In this document: in pieces, positions 17,894-25,440 of the stretch | Layout: each line of letters opens with the position of its first letter | Numbering within the stretch: the stretch's first letter is position 1 | NCBI RefSeq assembly: GCF_001512285.1 | Contig: NZ_LNUV01000006.1 | Coordinates: 571,059-635,058 of the forward strand | Length of the DNA: 64,000 bases | Reading direction: 5' to 3' | Origin: Arthrobacter sp. EpRS71 | GTDB lineage: Bacteria; Actinomycetota; Actinomycetes; Actinomycetales; Micrococcaceae | The notes under the pieces: generated by a model | The model's input: only the letters and a program-made list of their open reading frames with translations | Databases searched by the model: none | Told to the model about the DNA's origin: nothing | Position numbers and translations under genes: made by a program

Positions 17894-17964
17894 CCGACCC
17901 AACTAAGTCGCAGATCAGGTCGTTCTGAGAGCTCATAACGACCTGATCTGCTACCTGCTTGGGT
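17894..17964. repeat. 71-bp palindromic repeat, copy 2
   Basis: This copy has perfect 15-bp inner arms, GCAGATCAGGTCGTT at 17910-17924 and AACGACCTGATCTGC at 17937-17951, around a 12-nt loop, with CCCAA and TTGGG at the outer ends. It lies just after the permease gene and before a separate terminator hairpin. Confidence 0.88.
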
Positions 17965-17973
17965 TACGCAAAC

Positions 17974-18003
17974 GCCCCGGCCTCCCATCAGGGGAGCCGG
18001 GGC
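17974..18003. terminator. Bidirectional terminator hairpin
   Basis: A 13-bp arm starting GCCCCGGC (17974-17986) pairs, with two mismatches, with the arm ending GCCGGGGC (17991-18003) around an ATCA loop. It sits between the convergent permease and csbD genes and could serve both. Confidence 0.7.
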
Positions 18004-18032
18004 ATTGTGCTGTGTGGTTAGTGCTGTGGGGC

Positions 18033-18206
18033 TTACTTTTTGAAGGCGTCCTTGACGTTCTCGCCCGCCTGCTTGGTCTTGGCAGCCGCTTGGTCAGCGA
18101 CGCCTTCGGCCTGCAGTTTCTCGTTGTTCGTGGCGTCTCCCAAGGCTTCCTTCGCCTTGCCGGAAACTTCCTGGGCCTTGTTGCTGATTTTGTCTCCGAG
18201 TCCCAT
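18033..18206 (-). CDS. CsbD-family stress protein
   Basis: ATG 18206 has GAAGGAG 5 nt upstream, which fixes the start and gives 57 residues. The sequence is the standard CsbD helix-rich pattern: GLGDKISNKAQEVSGKAKEA, LGDATNNEKLQAEGVADQAA and a Lys-rich end (GENVKDAFKK). CsbD-like proteins are small, highly charged and induced by general stress in many bacteria; their molecular role is unknown. An inverted repeat at 18238-18260 lies in the promoter region. Confidence 0.92.
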   Translation of the reverse strand: MGLGDKISNKAQEVSGKAKEALGDATNNEKLQAEGVADQAAAKTKQAGENVKDAFKK

Positions 18207-18237
18207 GCGATCTCCTTCGATGTAATCCAACACTGAC

Positions 18238-18260
18238 AATTGCTAGGCTAACGAGCAATT
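18238..18260 (-). promoter_or_regulatory. Inverted repeat upstream of csbD
   Basis: AATTGCT (18238-18244) and AGCAATT (18254-18260) form perfect 7-bp arms around 9 nt, starting 31 nt before the csbD start codon. It may be an operator or part of a stress-sigma promoter. Confidence 0.4.
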
Positions 18261-18275
18261 CTGGGTACTTCCTGA

Positions 18276-18304
18276 ACGCCTCGCGTGTCTTCCTTGGGAG
18301 GCGT
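18276..18304 (-). terminator. Terminator after the alcohol dehydrogenase gene
   Basis: ACGCCTC (18276-18282) pairs with GAGGCGT (18298-18304) across a 15-nt loop, 26 nt beyond the end of the dehydrogenase gene on the minus strand. The stem is short. Confidence 0.45.
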
Positions 18305-18330
18305 CTTTCCTGTCCCTTGACTGGGCCTGA

Positions 18331-19506
18331 CTACGGCTTGAGGACCACCTTGATGCAGCCGTCCTGCTTCTTCTGGAACTTCTCATAAAGTGCCGGTGCC
18401 TCATCAAGAGAGCCGGTGTGGGTGACCAGATGCATGACTCCCAGCGGATCGGCGTCGTCCTCTACCAAGGGGAGCAGTTGGTCAGTCCAGCTGCGCACAT
18501 TGCACTGCCCCATCCGGAGCTGGATTTGCTTGTCGAACATGGTCATGAGGGGCATGGGATCGGCTTGGCCGCCGTAGACGCCGCTCAGGGAGATGGTCCC
18601 GCCACGTCGCACCAGGTCCACCGCGGTGTGAAGCGCGGCAAGCCGGTCAACACTCATGGTTTCCATGGCGGCCTGCGCCGGCTTGTCCGGGAGCAGCGAG
18701 ACCGCGCGGTGAAGGAAAGATGCCACCGGAGATCCATGAGCTTCCATGCCGACTGCATCCACCACGGAGTCGGGGCCGCGGCCCAGGGTCTGCTCGCGGA
18801 TCTGCTCGGCCACATGGGAGCTGTAGTCCATCGCCTCTACGCCATGGGTCTCCGCCATCGCGCGGCGCTCAGGTACCGGGTCCACGCCAATCACCCGGAA
18901 GCCCCTGTGGACGCCTATCCTTGCAGCGAACTGGCCCACGGGGCCGAGCCCCAGCACGGCCAGCGTGCCACCGTCCGGTACGTTCGCGTACTCCACTGCC
19001 TGCCACGCCGTGGGCAGGATGTCCGAGAGGAACAAGTAGCGCTCGTCCGGGGCATCGGAATCGACTTTGACGGGGCCGTAATCCGCGAAGGGAACGCGCA
19101 GATACTGAGCCTGTCCGCCGGGAACGGAGCCATAAAGTTCGGAGTAGCCGAAGAGTGCGGCCCCTGACCCTTTTGCTGTCACTTGGGTTGTTTCGCATTG
19201 CGATTGAAGGCCTTGGTTGCACATATAGCAATGACCGCAGGAGATATTGAACGGCACCACCACCCGGTCGCCCTTTTTCAGCCGATGGACTTCAGAGCCC
19301 ACTTCCTCCACGATTCCCATGGGTTCGTGACCAATCACGTCGCCCTTATGCATGTAGGGGCCAAGGACTTCATACAGGTGAAGGTCGGAGCCGCAGATGG
19401 CTGTGGAGGTAATCCGGACAATCGCATCTGTGGGTTCCAGGATGGAGGGATCGGGGACGTCTTCGACGCTGAGTGAGCGCCGGCCTTGCCATGTCACTGC
19501 TTTCAC
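18331..19506 (-). CDS. Zinc-dependent alcohol dehydrogenase
   Basis: The GTG at 19506 has GGGAG about 9 nt upstream and gives KAVTWQGRRSLSVEDVPDPS at the N-terminus; upstream frame extension looks non-coding. The 391-residue MDR protein has the catalytic zinc site TAICGSDLHLYEV with IGHEPMGIVEEVG, and the structural zinc loop ISCGHCYMCNQGLQSQCE. The Rossmann motif LAVLGLGPVGQFAARI follows near residue 190. The long insert with YMHKGDVIGHEPMG resembles glutathione-independent formaldehyde-dehydrogenase-like enzymes. Substrate is unknown; aldehyde or alcohol detoxification is likely. It is divergent from the zinc-ribbon gene. Confidence 0.88.
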   Translation of the reverse strand: MKAVTWQGRRSLSVEDVPDPSILEPTDAIVRITSTAICGSDLHLYEVLGPYMHKGDVIGHEPMGIVEEVGSEVHRLKKGDRVVVPFNISCGHCYMCNQGLQSQCETTQVTAKGSGAALFGYSELYGSVPGGQAQYLRVPFADYGPVKVDSDAPDERYLFLSDILPTAWQAVEYANVPDGGTLAVLGLGPVGQFAARIGVHRGFRVIGVDPVPERRAMAETHGVEAMDYSSHVAEQIREQTLGRGPDSVVDAVGMEAHGSPVASFLHRAVSLLPDKPAQAAMETMSVDRLAALHTAVDLVRRGGTISLSGVYGGQADPMPLMTMFDKQIQLRMGQCNVRSWTDQLLPLVEDDADPLGVMHLVTHTGSLDEAPALYEKFQKKQDGCIKVVLKP

Positions 19507-19661
19507 GATTGATGCTCCCTGCGTTACGGCTGGGTAGGTCCCTCGCTGCTGGAGACCATCCCAGCGAAGCAGAGATGGCATCCTCGCACAAGGCCGCGGG
19601 CCCTTAACGCCGACGGCGGTGAACAGCGGGCGGGAGCGCCACGAAGCCCCTGGAAACTGAA

Positions 19662-19683
19662 AGTAATAAGCATCCTGATTACT
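19662..19683. promoter_or_regulatory. AGTAAT-N10-ATTACT inverted repeat
   Basis: Perfect 6-bp arms, AGTAAT at 19662-19667 and ATTACT at 19678-19683, lie in the 236-bp gap between the divergent alcohol dehydrogenase and zinc-ribbon genes. It could be an operator for either gene or a promoter element; no regulator can be assigned. Confidence 0.35.
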
Positions 19684-19742
19684 AGTGTTAAGATGGAGGA
19701 GGGAGAGAGTTTTCGGGCAGAGTTGACCGAGGAGTGATCGCG

Positions 19743-20174
19743 TTGTCCATCATGAAGAATCCGCTGGTTTCCGGAGGCGTGTCGCATTTACCTCCCAAGG
19801 CGCTCAGTTGCGGCCGCTGCGGGTCAGCGGATCGCCTGAAGCTGGAGACTATCGAATCCATCGAACCGCATGCAGGCGAATTGGCCGTCTGGGTGACCTA
19901 CGCGTGCCAGGGCTGTGAGGCGTCCTATGCTCACAGCGCGCCGTTCCGAGACGTTGCCGCAGTCCTCAACCGAAGCGGAAACGGGTCCGGTCTGCTCCAA
20001 TTCGGTGGGCAGTATTTTCACTGCGGCGAGCCCATGGCCTTCGCCGAATCCTCGGCCCGCAACGTGTATGCGCCCATGACCACCGAAGACGTGGATGACG
20101 GACTGCTCGATGTCTACCTGAAGACCCGTGTCATCCAGTGCAGGTGCGGCTTCCGGATGGAGCTGCCCGTCTGA
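19743..20174 (+). CDS. Zinc-ribbon-like hypothetical protein
   Basis: TTG 19743 is chosen because GAGGAG lies 8 nt upstream; ATG 19752 is too far from it. The 143-residue protein has three Cys pairs: LSCGRCGSADRLKLE near the N-terminus, YACQGCEASYAH in the middle, and QCRCGFRMELPV at the end, plus YFHCGEPMAFAE. This looks like a zinc-ribbon or rubredoxin-like fold binding one or more metals. I do not recognise a named family. Similar small zinc-ribbon proteins in actinobacteria often accompany stress genes; here csbD and an alcohol dehydrogenase are nearby, so a stress role is only a guess. Confidence 0.7.
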   Translation: MSIMKNPLVSGGVSHLPPKALSCGRCGSADRLKLETIESIEPHAGELAVWVTYACQGCEASYAHSAPFRDVAAVLNRSGNGSGLLQFGGQYFHCGEPMAFAESSARNVYAPMTTEDVDDGLLDVYLKTRVIQCRCGFRMELPV

Positions 20175-20305
20175 GTACCCGTCGTTTTGAGGACACCCGG
20201 GGGCGCAACATCTCAGCAACCTCAGGCACCAAGGATTTTACGTACTAAACCAGCACGGGCCACGAGCGGCGCCCACGAAAGCTGCTCACCAAGGAGGTAA
20301 CGCAC

Positions 20306-20893
20306 ATGGATACAGGAACACTGGTACTGATCATCGTGCTGGCCGTCGTCGTCATCGCCGTTGTGATCGTCGCAATTGTCATCGGGCGACGCAAAAAAGC
20401 CGAAGTCAACCGTCATCGGGCCGAGGAGTTGCGAGAGAAGGCGGCAGAGGAAGCCATCGGCGCTCACCAAGCGAAAGCCGAGGCGGCCCAGGCAGAGGCC
20501 GCCGCGCTCCAGGCAGAAGTCGAAGCTAACCGGCTCCGCAGGGAAGCGGAACAGCACGCTCACAAAGCAGGAGAAGCCCACGAGCGCGTCGAGGAACATC
20601 TTCGTCACGCCGACAAGCTTGATCCGAACTCGCACCCCGACCGCTCGCACGACGCCGACCGCACCCGTGAACCCGACCGCTCGCATGCACCTGAGCGCTC
20701 GCACGACGCCGACCGCTCGCCTGGCGCTGACCGCTCGCCTGGCGCTGACCGCGCGTATGACGCGGAAGGTCCGCGCGATGCGGATCGTGACGACGCTGAC
20801 CGCGATCGGTCAAACATAACCGAGGGGGAGCGGCTTACCCGCGACCGCAGCGGCCGTGACGGCACAACGCGTGATAGTGACAGGAAATTGTAG
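20306..20893 (+). CDS. Membrane-anchored coiled-coil protein with Asp-Arg-Ser repeats
   Basis: AAGGAGG lies 8 nt before ATG 20306. The 195 residues have three parts. A single N-terminal membrane helix (LVLIIVLAVVVIAVVIVAIV) ends in GRRKKAEVN. A charged Ala/Glu-rich coiled coil follows (about residues 38-105: RAEELREKAAEEAIGAHQAK). The C-terminal 90 residues are a low-complexity tail with repeated DRS and ADRSPGADRSPGADR units. The DNA beneath the tail is repetitive, with GACCGCTCGC recurring. Homologues with varied tails are likely, because such repeats expand and contract. Function is unknown; the next gene, encoding a SIS protein, starts 27 nt downstream. Confidence 0.8.
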   Translation: MDTGTLVLIIVLAVVVIAVVIVAIVIGRRKKAEVNRHRAEELREKAAEEAIGAHQAKAEAAQAEAAALQAEVEANRLRREAEQHAHKAGEAHERVEEHLRHADKLDPNSHPDRSHDADRTREPDRSHAPERSHDADRSPGADRSPGADRAYDAEGPRDADRDDADRDRSNITEGERLTRDRSGRDGTTRDSDRKL

Positions 20894-20919
20894 GTTCAGG
20901 GAAGACCGGAGGTAGGGAA

Positions 20920-21543
20920 GTGAGTATCGTGGTGAGGCGGACAGGTCAGGCGATGCGCTCTACTGGATCGAAGCCGAATCGGCATGCGGTAGACGTGGTT
21001 TTGGGGCACTTGGGCGAGATCGGCCCCGCCGTAGCGGCCCTGCGCCGGGAGTCGTCGCGGCTTGCTGAGTGGGGCGAAGAGTTGGCCCGGGTCCGGTTGC
21101 GTGGCGGAACCGTCTTCGCTGCCGGCAGTGACGGCTCTTCGCACGAAGCGCAGAGGTTCACGTCGGAGCTGAACGCCCACGATCCCGTGGATGGGGCCGG
21201 CTTCAAAGCCATCTCCATTACCAAAGCCGTTGCCGGCTCAAACGGGTCCACCGGAAGCATGGGTGCTCAGATATCCAGCCAAGTGCGCCGGGGTGACATC
21301 GTGGTCCTGCTCGCTGCGAAGGGCATCACTGAGGACCTCCGGGAGGCTGCCGCCGCCGCGAAATCAAAAGGTGCGCTGGTGTGGGCGCTTACGGGCAAGG
21401 AATCCAAGGACCTCGCGCAGTCGGTGAACGAGTCAATCTGCATCGACACAGATCCTCCTCACGCCGAGGAAGCCCATCTTGTGGCGGTGCTGGCGCTGTG
21501 CGAGTGCTTCGAGGATGCCCTGAAGTACGTGGCGAAGGAGTAA
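20920..21543 (+). CDS. SIS-domain protein, GmhA-like
   Basis: GTG 20920 has GGAGG 7 nt upstream; the product is 207 residues. It carries a sugar isomerase (SIS) domain: VFAAGSDGSSHEAQRFTSEL, then NGSTGSMGAQISSQVRRGDI, then KSKGALVWALTGKESKDLAQ and HAEEAHLVAVLALCE. This layout resembles phosphoheptose isomerase GmhA and related single-SIS proteins that act on sedoheptulose-7-phosphate or other phosphosugars. No heptose pathway genes are nearby, so the substrate is open. It follows the coiled-coil membrane gene and precedes a membrane SRPBCC-like gene on the same strand. Confidence 0.8.
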   Translation: MSIVVRRTGQAMRSTGSKPNRHAVDVVLGHLGEIGPAVAALRRESSRLAEWGEELARVRLRGGTVFAAGSDGSSHEAQRFTSELNAHDPVDGAGFKAISITKAVAGSNGSTGSMGAQISSQVRRGDIVVLLAAKGITEDLREAAAAAKSKGALVWALTGKESKDLAQSVNESICIDTDPPHAEEAHLVAVLALCECFEDALKYVAKE

Positions 21544-21602
21544 CTTCACATCACCTGCGTTTCCTCTGGCTGTTCCATCGGCGCCTGTGGCAGTGTGTTC
21601 GG

Positions 21603-22271
21603 GTGAAGAACACGGTTTATGCCTATTTCGGCTTGTTGGTGCTGGCCGGACTCGTCTCGTTGTCGCTGCTGGGAGCAGCCCTTCTCGAGAATGGCGACAA
21701 CCGCGGATTCCCTCTCCTTGCCGTCTTGTTGGCTGGACTGTTGCTGACCTTTGTTCATGGCGCTACGGAAGACCGGAGGGGCAGGCGGGTGTCTAAAGTT
21801 CCGGCCGTAGCATCTACCGGCAGTATCACCACAACAACGAGCACAGCTGAGTATAGGTGTGAGCCGGCCGTTGTGTGGTCTGCCATCAGGCCGGCCGAGG
21901 CTGCCGTCGCCTTGGGGGTGGATGTGGAACACGCCTTTTCCGTGCCTGCCATTGAGGACGGTCCGGGGGAGCGGCAGTGTTTTTTTCTCAGGAACGGCCA
22001 GATCCACGTCATCGAAATAATTGAGGAAATTCCGGGCCGGCTGGCGGTGACAGAGCCAGTTCTTCCGCCCAGTGATGTGGGCGTTAGAACGACGTACCGC
22101 TTGGAACCAACTGGAACAGGGTGCCGGTTGACTCTCGAAGAGCGGGTGGAGATGCCCCCCGGCTTCGCCGCTGACGAGCAGGCCATGCGGCGGCAGTCCG
22201 AGGCCTTCCTGGCTGGTTTGGCTGAACACCTCAAAGGTGAAGTCGTGGAGGATGCCAGCCCTGCCGTGTGA
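21603..22271 (+). CDS. Membrane protein with SRPBCC-like domain
   Basis: I use GTG 21603, which starts right before the first membrane helix; no clear ribosome site is visible. The 222 residues begin with two hydrophobic helices (TVYAYFGLLVLAGLVSLSLL and FPLLAVLLAGLLLTFVHGA). A soluble domain follows with CEPAVVWSAIRPAEAAVALG, DVGVRTTYRLEPTGTGCRLT and EAFLAGLAEHLKGEV, the profile of START/SRPBCC ligand-binding domains. Combining a two-helix anchor with SRPBCC is unusual but seen in actinobacteria. Function is unknown. It starts 59 nt after the SIS gene. Confidence 0.6.
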   Translation: MKNTVYAYFGLLVLAGLVSLSLLGAALLENGDNRGFPLLAVLLAGLLLTFVHGATEDRRGRRVSKVPAVASTGSITTTTSTAEYRCEPAVVWSAIRPAEAAVALGVDVEHAFSVPAIEDGPGERQCFFLRNGQIHVIEIIEEIPGRLAVTEPVLPPSDVGVRTTYRLEPTGTGCRLTLEERVEMPPGFAADEQAMRRQSEAFLAGLAEHLKGEVVEDASPAV

Positions 22272-22350
22272 TGTCCGCCTCCTCCGGAATAGTTGCAGAC
22301 GCCATGCAGTTGCCCAAGGTGAACCTGATTCATTCTGAAAGGAACTGCGC

Positions 22351-23421
22351 ATGCTGTTTTCCCCTCTGGCCCTCGGCGAGCTTGAACTTTCCAACCGACT
22401 GGTGATGGCGCCCCTGACGCGACTCCGCGCGGGGGAGAACGGCGTGCCGGGTTCGTTGATCGCTGAGCATTACCGGCAGCGGGCCTCCCTTGGGCTGATC
22501 GTGAGCGAAGGCACCTATCCGACGCCTGCGGGCCGGTCGTACCCGGGGCAGCCTGGTTTGGTCACCGAGGAGCAAATCGCGGGCTGGAAGAAAGTCACCG
22601 ACGCCGTTCACGCTGAGGGCGGCCGCATCTTCGCTCAGATCATGCACGGCGGCCGCGTTTCGCACGCGGACATCACCGGCGGACACGAGATTGTGGGCCC
22701 CAGCGCCGTAGCCATCGACGGTGAGGTTCGTACTCCCAACGGCAAGCAGGCGTACCCGGTTCCGCGTGAACTCCGCACCGACGAACTTCCGGGAGTTATC
22801 CAGGAGCTCGTCACAGCATCCAAGAACGCGATCGAGGCAGGGTTCGACGGCGTTGAACTCCACTCCGCGAACGGTTACCTGCTGCACGAATTCCTGGCGC
22901 CGAACTCTAACGTTCGTACGGACAGCTATGGTGGATCGCCGGAGAACCGCGCCCGGTTCGTGATCGAGACCGTCAACGCCGTGGTGGAGGCACTCGGTGC
23001 CAACCGTGTAGGTATCCGGATTTCCCCCGAGCACAACGTGCAGGGAATCGCCGAAACCGACGCCGCCGATGTCCGCGCAACGTACGAAGTGTTGGTGGAT
23101 ACCATCGCTCCGCTGAACCTGGCGTACTTGAGCATCCTCCACCACGATCCCAAGAGCGCCCTGGTGCAGGATCTCCGCGAGCGATTCAACGGCATTTTCC
23201 TGGTGAACACCGGCTTCAGCGAGATCACCACCCGCGATGAAGCTTTTGCCATCATCGAGGACGGACTGGCAGACGCTGTGGTGGTGGGTCGCCCCGCCAT
23301 CGCCAACCCGGACCTTGCCCGCCGCTGGCGCGAGAGCCTGCCGCTCAATGAGCCGGACGCTTCCACGTTCTACGCCGACGGCGCCGAGGGTTACACCGAC
23401 TACCCGTTCTACGCCAACTAA
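22351..23421 (+). CDS. Old Yellow Enzyme family NADH:flavin oxidoreductase / alkene reductase
   Basis: GAAAGGA precedes ATG 22351. The 356-residue protein has a full FMN-binding TIM barrel: LSNRLVMAPLTRLRAGENGV, IFAQIMHGGRVSH, FDGVELHSANGYLLHEFLAP and DSYGGSPENRARFVIE. The catalytic His-Ser/Asn pair of the family corresponds to HSANGYLLHEFL. The phosphate-binding end reads ADAVVVGRPAIANPDLARRW. Such enzymes reduce activated C=C bonds (enals, nitroalkenes, nitrate esters) with NAD(P)H. A strong terminator follows, so it is probably monocistronic and independent of the GntR cluster. Confidence 0.92.
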   Translation: MLFSPLALGELELSNRLVMAPLTRLRAGENGVPGSLIAEHYRQRASLGLIVSEGTYPTPAGRSYPGQPGLVTEEQIAGWKKVTDAVHAEGGRIFAQIMHGGRVSHADITGGHEIVGPSAVAIDGEVRTPNGKQAYPVPRELRTDELPGVIQELVTASKNAIEAGFDGVELHSANGYLLHEFLAPNSNVRTDSYGGSPENRARFVIETVNAVVEALGANRVGIRISPEHNVQGIAETDAADVRATYEVLVDTIAPLNLAYLSILHHDPKSALVQDLRERFNGIFLVNTGFSEITTRDEAFAIIEDGLADAVVVGRPAIANPDLARRWRESLPLNEPDASTFYADGAEGYTDYPFYAN

Positions 23422-23461
23422 GCGCCTGAGGCGCCAATAGCGCACAGCATTCCAGCCAGAC

Positions 23462-23499
23462 CACGACGTCGGCACCCACGCCCGGGTGCCGACGTCGTG
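23462..23499 (+). terminator. Strong terminator after the Old Yellow Enzyme gene
   Basis: Perfect 16-bp arms (CACGACGTCGGCACCC at 23462-23477 and its complement at 23484-23499) with a 6-nt loop, followed by ATTTAA. Confidence 0.85.
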
Positions 23500-23576
23500 A
23501 TTTAACGCGTGCTCGCCCAACAGGGGGACGGTGAGCGGAATGTGACGGGGGCGCATACCCTGACAGCTGCCGGCGT

Positions 23577-23586
23577 TCCTATAGGA
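23577..23586. promoter_or_regulatory. TCCTATAGGA operator before gntR
   Basis: The 10-bp palindrome TCCTATAGGA ends 8 nt before the GntR start codon. The same palindrome recurs at 24397-24406 before the catabolic operon, with TTCCTATAGGATT here and its reverse form there. This suggests autoregulation by the adjacent GntR/FCD protein. Confidence 0.7.
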
Positions 23587-23594
23587 TTTGAGCC

Positions 23595-24293
23595 ATGGCT
23601 GATCCTTCCCCGTCCGCTGCCCGCGCTGGCTTTCCTGTCAGCCGCCAAGTGCTGGCCGACCACGTTTACGAAGCCCTCCTTGAGTGGCTCATGGATGGTC
23701 GGCTGGAGCCCGGAGCCGCGGTGAGCATTGACGGGATGGCGCGCGAACTGGACGTTTCGCCGACTCCGGTCCGGGAGGCGCTGGCCCGTTTGGAGCATAC
23801 GGGAATGGTGCGCCGTGTGGCGTTGAAGGGCTACCGGGTGGCTCCGGTGTTCACTCGGGAAGACTTCGCTGAGCTCATGGAAGCCCGGCTTTCCATCGAG
23901 CCCGTCAATGCTCGATTGGCCTGCTCTCGGATGACTCCGGACGGCTTGGATGCGTTGAAACAAGCGGTGGAGGACCTGAAAACTGCTCCCAGGGGCGGGT
24001 CTTTTGCGGAGTATCGCAGCTACCTCGAAGCAGATGAGCGGTTTCATCAGCTCATTGCCGCGCAGGCCAGTAACCAATTCCTGCTCGCGGCCTACAACAC
24101 TCTGGGTGGCCAGATTCAACGCTTCCGACTGTTTGGGGGAGTAGGCATTACCGACGCGGAGCAAGCGATCGCGGAGCACCAGGCGGTGCTGGATGCCATG
24201 ATTGGCGGCGATCCGGAGAAGGCTGCGGCCATGATGGTGGATCACGTGGAAAAGGTTCGCGGCCGCGCCATGGCGGACGCACCGGAGGACTAG
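23595..24293 (+). CDS. GntR-family (FCD) transcriptional regulator of the downstream operon
   Basis: A 232-residue regulator. The N-terminal winged helix reads VYEALLEWLMDGRLEPGAAV and ELDVSPTPVREALARLEHTG. The C-terminal all-helical FCD domain has the metal/ligand site residues in LEADERFHQLI, AIAEHQAVLDAM and DHVEKVRG. FCD regulators usually bind a small carboxylate or sugar-acid ligand and release DNA. It is transcribed in the same direction as the tetritol-type operon, whose first gene starts 141 nt downstream, and matching TCCTATAGGA sites lie in front of both, so it is the likely local repressor. Confidence 0.9.
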   Translation: MADPSPSAARAGFPVSRQVLADHVYEALLEWLMDGRLEPGAAVSIDGMARELDVSPTPVREALARLEHTGMVRRVALKGYRVAPVFTREDFAELMEARLSIEPVNARLACSRMTPDGLDALKQAVEDLKTAPRGGSFAEYRSYLEADERFHQLIAAQASNQFLLAAYNTLGGQIQRFRLFGGVGITDAEQAIAEHQAVLDAMIGGDPEKAAAMMVDHVEKVRGRAMADAPED

Positions 24294-24371
24294 GCCCGTC
24301 ATTCCGCCGGATTGCACACCCTTCACACTCAAATGTAAGACATATAGGATCTAGGAAGTTTCGAAAAAGTC

Positions 24372-24406
24372 TTGACAGTATTGCGTCGTTCGTAAATCCT
24401 ATAGGA
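24372..24406 (+). promoter_or_regulatory. Promoter and operator of the catabolic operon
   Basis: A consensus TTGACA at 24372-24377 is followed about 19 nt later by the palindrome TCCTATAGGA (24397-24406), which overlaps the expected -10 region. A related half-site (ATATAGGATC) lies upstream at 24342-24351. Binding of the GntR protein here would block RNA polymerase directly. Confidence 0.7.
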
Positions 24407-24434
24407 AACAGGATTCCACGAAGGAGTGATCATC

Positions 24435-25436
24435 ATGGCGTACACCGCCGAGAATTGGCCCATCACCGCGGCCCTCCTGCAGTTCCCCGGCACCGATGCC
24501 GCGGGGCAGCACATCAACGACGCCGATGCTTCCGCTTGGGCTTCGGTCCTCCAGGAAGTGAAGGACGCGGGTTTCGCCAACGCGGACCTCACCGACAGCT
24601 GGGTCCGGCCGGGCGACCTCAGCAAGGAACGCCTCGCTGAGTTCAAGCAGACCGCCGAGGAAGTGGGGATCGGCGTCCCGGTCATCTCCGCAATCCGTCG
24701 CAGTGTCATTCACGCCACGGACTGGGCCGATAACCTCGCCTACAGCCACCGCACCATCGACGCCGCGGCCGAGCTTGGCTGTGAAGTAGTGTCCTTCGGG
24801 CTGCACCAGGCCATTACCCCGGAGCAGCAGAAGCAGCTGTGGTTCTGGACCGTGGAGGGCTACAAGGATCCCGTGGGGGACAAGGAAGTGTGGGGCAACG
24901 CAGTCTCCAGAATTCGTGAGCTCGGCAAGCACGCGGCTGAGGCCGGCATCCTCCTCTCCCTGGAAATGTACGAGGACACCTACCTGGGCACCGCCGACTC
25001 CTCCGTCCAGCTGGTCCAGGACATCGGCTTGGACAACGTTGGCCTGAACCCTGACCTCGGCAATCTCATCCGGCTGCACCGGCCCATTGAAGACTGGCGC
25101 GACATGGTGGCCAAGACCCTCCCGTACTCCAACTACTGGCACATGAAGAACTACATCCGGGACGAAGACGTAGCCCGGGATAGCTACATCACCATGCCGG
25201 CCCCCATGGAAAGCGGGCTCATCAACTACCGCGAGGCCTTCAAGTTCGCCGTATCGGTGGGCTTCCAAGGCATCCTTTGCACCGAGCACTACGGCGGAGA
25301 TGGCCTCAGCGTCACGGCGAGCAACCAGGACTACCTCCGCCGGCACGTCCTGCCGAAGACTGACGGCTACCAACTCGGCACGAGCCAGGTAGCCCAGGGA
25401 CGCCAGGTACCGGCAACCCAGCTCGCAGGAGTCTAG
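24435..25436 (+). CDS. Sugar-phosphate isomerase/epimerase family protein (TIM barrel)
   Basis: ATG 24435 is chosen because AAGGAG lies 8 nt upstream; a GTG at 24426 sits on top of that site. The 333-residue protein matches the xylose-isomerase-like AP-endonuclease-2 family: VKDAGFANADLTDSWV, SHRTIDAAAELGCEVVSFGL, ILLSLEMYEDTYLGTADSSV (metal-binding Glu), NVGLNPDLGNLIRL (Asp) and NYWHMKNYIRD (His). These enzymes isomerise or epimerise sugars or sugar phosphates with a divalent metal. It is the first gene of the operon. EryC of the Brucella erythritol pathway is in the same superfamily, so a tetrulose-phosphate epimerase role is possible but unproven. Confidence 0.82.
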   Translation: MAYTAENWPITAALLQFPGTDAAGQHINDADASAWASVLQEVKDAGFANADLTDSWVRPGDLSKERLAEFKQTAEEVGIGVPVISAIRRSVIHATDWADNLAYSHRTIDAAAELGCEVVSFGLHQAITPEQQKQLWFWTVEGYKDPVGDKEVWGNAVSRIRELGKHAAEAGILLSLEMYEDTYLGTADSSVQLVQDIGLDNVGLNPDLGNLIRLHRPIEDWRDMVAKTLPYSNYWHMKNYIRDEDVARDSYITMPAPMESGLINYREAFKFAVSVGFQGILCTEHYGGDGLSVTASNQDYLRRHVLPKTDGYQLGTSQVAQGRQVPATQLAGV

Positions 25437-25440
25437 GAAA

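Noticed and set aside
20640..20770. Possible CRISPR-like repeats
   Set aside because: Repeats are short, irregular, in frame and encode the DRS tail; there are no spacers of uniform length or cas genes.
22330..23556. 408-codon minus-strand open frame
   Set aside because: Antisense to the Old Yellow Enzyme gene and crosses its terminator.
24426..24434. Upstream GTG start for the TIM-barrel isomerase
   Set aside because: It overlaps the ribosome site AAGGAG; ATG 24435 has correct spacing.
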